From contig BPKO01000001.1 of assembly GCA_026005175.1 (NCBI GenBank), forward strand, positions 620,001-684,000: a stretch of 64,000 nucleotides of DNA, written 5' to 3'. Below, in pieces: positions 60,880 to 64,000 of this stretch; position 1 is the stretch's first letter; each line of letters opens with the position of its first letter. The DNA is from Candidatus Tectimicrobiota bacterium (lineage in GTDB: Bacteria > Tectomicrobia > Entotheonellia > Entotheonellales > Entotheonellaceae). A program made the position numbers and the translations under genes. The notes beneath the pieces were generated by a model that saw only the letters and a list, made by a program, of their open reading frames with translations, was not told the DNA's origin and searched no databases.

Positions 60880-61833
60880 TCATCCCTCGCTCTCCTTGTG
60901 ACAGGGCACCGCAGCGCTTGGAGCCGGATAGGCCTGGCGGATCGTGGCCGCGAGGTGACGCAAGGCGGCCTCAAAAGGATACCCTTTTCGCCAGACCAGG
61001 GCGATGGTGCGCGCGGGCGCTGGCTCGGCAAAAGCACGGAGGCACAGCTGGGGGTTGGTGGCTTCGTAAGGCACGGCCAGCGCAGGAAGCAAGGTCACGC
61101 CCTCGCCCGCGGCCACGACCTGGACGAGCGTCGTCAGGCTGGTGGCCCGCAAGGCGTCCACGCGGGCGCTCGTGTCCGAGCAAAAGGCGGCGGCCTGCTT
61201 CCCAAAGCAGTGCTCGTCTTGGAGCACAAAGACGGTGGCCCCGCGCAGCTCGGCTACCGTGACGTTGGCATGGCTTGCCGCGAGGGCATGACCCTGCGGC
61301 GCCACGAGCACAAAGGGGTCGCGGGCAATGACTTCCCGCTCTACCTCGCCGAGCTCTGCTTCCAGCGCCAGCAGCGCCCCGTCCAGCGAGCCGGCGTGCA
61401 AGTCCCGCACGAGAACCTCGGTTTTGTCCTCGCGCCAGCGAAGGCGCAGGCGCGGGTAGGCCGCGTGCAGCACCGGGGTCAAGCGCGGCAGCAAGTAAGG
61501 AGAAATCGTCGGGATAACCCCAAGGCACAGGGTGCCCGCGAAGGGATCGGCAGCCCGGCGGGCAAGCTCCAAAAGGTCGCCGGCCTCGCGCAGGACCAGC
61601 CGCGCGCGCTCGATGACTTCGCGCCCGGCCGCCGTGACGAAGACCCGCCGCCGATCGCGCTCAAAAAGGCGCACGCCCAAGGCGGCCTCCAGCTGCGCCA
61701 GCTGCGCACTGAGGGACGGCTGCGAGACGCGGCAGCGCTCGGCCGCTTTCTTAAAGCTGAGCGCCTCGGCCACCGCAACGGCATACTGGAGCTGCCGCAG
61801 CGTAAACGGAGGCGGTGGAAAGTCCATAGCCAT
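60880..61833 (-). CDS. oxyR: Hydrogen peroxide sensor OxyR
   Basis: LysR-type regulator, 317 aa from ATG 61833 (ATG 61827 is an alternative). The N-terminal winged helix is TLRQLQYAVAVAEALSFKKAAERCRVSQPSLSAQLAQLE. The redox pair Cys209 and Cys218 lies in EHCFGKQAAAFC with nine-residue spacing, exactly as Cys199/Cys208 of Escherichia coli OxyR, so it should form a disulfide on peroxide exposure. Divergent from katG, its classical target. A good operator overlaps its start codons (see 61826-61862), implying autoregulation. Confidence 0.94.
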   Translation of the reverse strand: MAMDFPPPPFTLRQLQYAVAVAEALSFKKAAERCRVSQPSLSAQLAQLEAALGVRLFERDRRRVFVTAAGREVIERARLVLREAGDLLELARRAADPFAGTLCLGVIPTISPYLLPRLTPVLHAAYPRLRLRWREDKTEVLVRDLHAGSLDGALLALEAELGEVEREVIARDPFVLVAPQGHALAASHANVTVAELRGATVFVLQDEHCFGKQAAAFCSDTSARVDALRATSLTTLVQVVAAGEGVTLLPALAVPYEATNPQLCLRAFAEPAPARTIALVWRKGYPFEAALRHLAATIRQAYPAPSAAVPCHKESEG

Positions 61834-61862
61834 ATCCTATCACAGTGATGGAAAACATGTCT
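61826..61862 (+). promoter_or_regulatory. OxyR operator between oxyR and katG
   Basis: ATAG-N7-CTAT is exact at 61826-61840, then seven bases, then ATGG-N7-GTCT at 61848-61862. The Escherichia coli consensus is ATAG-N7-CTAT repeated with a seven-base spacer; the first half is perfect, the second partial (3/4 and 2/4). It overlaps the oxyR initiation codons. Confidence 0.75.
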
Positions 61863-61891
61863 TGGACGGCTCGTTCCGAACCTGTCACAAT
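61862..61891 (+). promoter_or_regulatory. Candidate katG promoter
   Basis: TTGGAC (61862-61867), 18 bases, CACAAT (61886-61891). The -35 box abuts the OxyR operator, the geometry expected for OxyR activation. The -10 box is 43 bases before the katG ATG. Confidence 0.55.
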
Positions 61892-61910
61892 GAGCCACGT
61901 AAGCAGGTGA

Positions 61911-64000
<2,090 letters not shown>

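Noticed and set aside
59116-61848. Plus-strand frame of about 910 codons over gmhA, the TagF-like gene and oxyR
   Set aside because: It opposes three well-supported genes and shows no domain.

Overview
The window is GC-rich, gene-dense chromosomal DNA from a diderm (LPS-making) bacterium. LpxI stands in for LpxH, the order lolC-lolD / bamA-skp-lpxD-fabZ-lpxA / Gfo-Idh / lpxI-lpxB is followed, ClpC carries a UVR motif, and there is a UGA-containing UGSC selenoprotein and a 4-hydroxybenzoyl-CoA-reductase-type molybdoenzyme. Together these point to the deltaproteobacterial grade or a related uncultured phylum (Desulfobacterota, Binatota or Tectomicrobia-like). That placement is inference; no rRNA or marker phylogeny is available here.

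Layout. 1-5.9 kb (+): end of ftsY, prfB with the classic RF2 programmed frameshift, lolC/E, lolD, clpC. 6.0-14.3 kb (+): bamA, skp, lpxD, fabZ, lpxA, an oxidoreductase, lpxI, lpxB, i.e. outer-membrane protein assembly plus early lipid A synthesis. 14.3-15.3 kb (-): a Ca2+/Na+ exchanger. 15.5-19.9 kb (+): mlaE-mlaF-mlaD, a TolC-type channel, mlaC and a ClpS-like protein. 20.0-23.9 kb (+): three-subunit molybdenum hydroxylase closest to 4-hydroxybenzoyl-CoA reductase, followed by a response regulator/diguanylate cyclase. 24.9-26.9 kb (+): an uncharacterised protein, the UGSC selenoprotein and a HIT protein. 27.0-31.7 kb (-): amt, metK, engB, DUF1015. 31.8-42.5 kb (-): a seven-gene MoxR / DUF58 / double-VWA membrane cluster. 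42.6-48.9 kb (-): P1-family peptidase, rluD-type pseudouridine synthase, lspA, ileS, trpS. 49.2-51.3 kb (+): NfeD protease and SPFH slipin. 51.2-60.8 kb (-): LPS operon with a CDP-glycerol-type transferase, gmhA, hldE, an unknown enzyme, a core glycosyltransferase, msbA, lptF/G, kdsB, kdsA. 60.9-64.0 kb: divergent oxyR and katG (katG runs off the end).

Much of the window serves one job, building and maintaining an asymmetric outer membrane: lipid A (lpx), Kdo (kdsA/B), heptose (gmhA/hldE), export (msbA, lptF/G), protein insertion (bamA/skp), lipoprotein maturation and release (lspA, lolCDE) and phospholipid retrograde transport (mla). The rest is translation (prfB, ileS, trpS, metK), aromatic/redox metabolism (hcr-like operon, UGSC selenoprotein) and peroxide defence (oxyR/katG).

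A caution for any reader: I count fourteen places where a conserved protein continues in a neighbouring frame after a one-base indel in or beside a short G/C run (lpxI, exchanger, tolC, mlaC, VWA protein, lspA, ileS, trpS twice, slipin, lptF/G, msbA twice, gmhA). Because most hit essential genes, sequence error is the likeliest cause, and the coordinates given span the whole repaired gene. The prfB shift and the UGSC in-frame UGA are different and look like genuine recoding.
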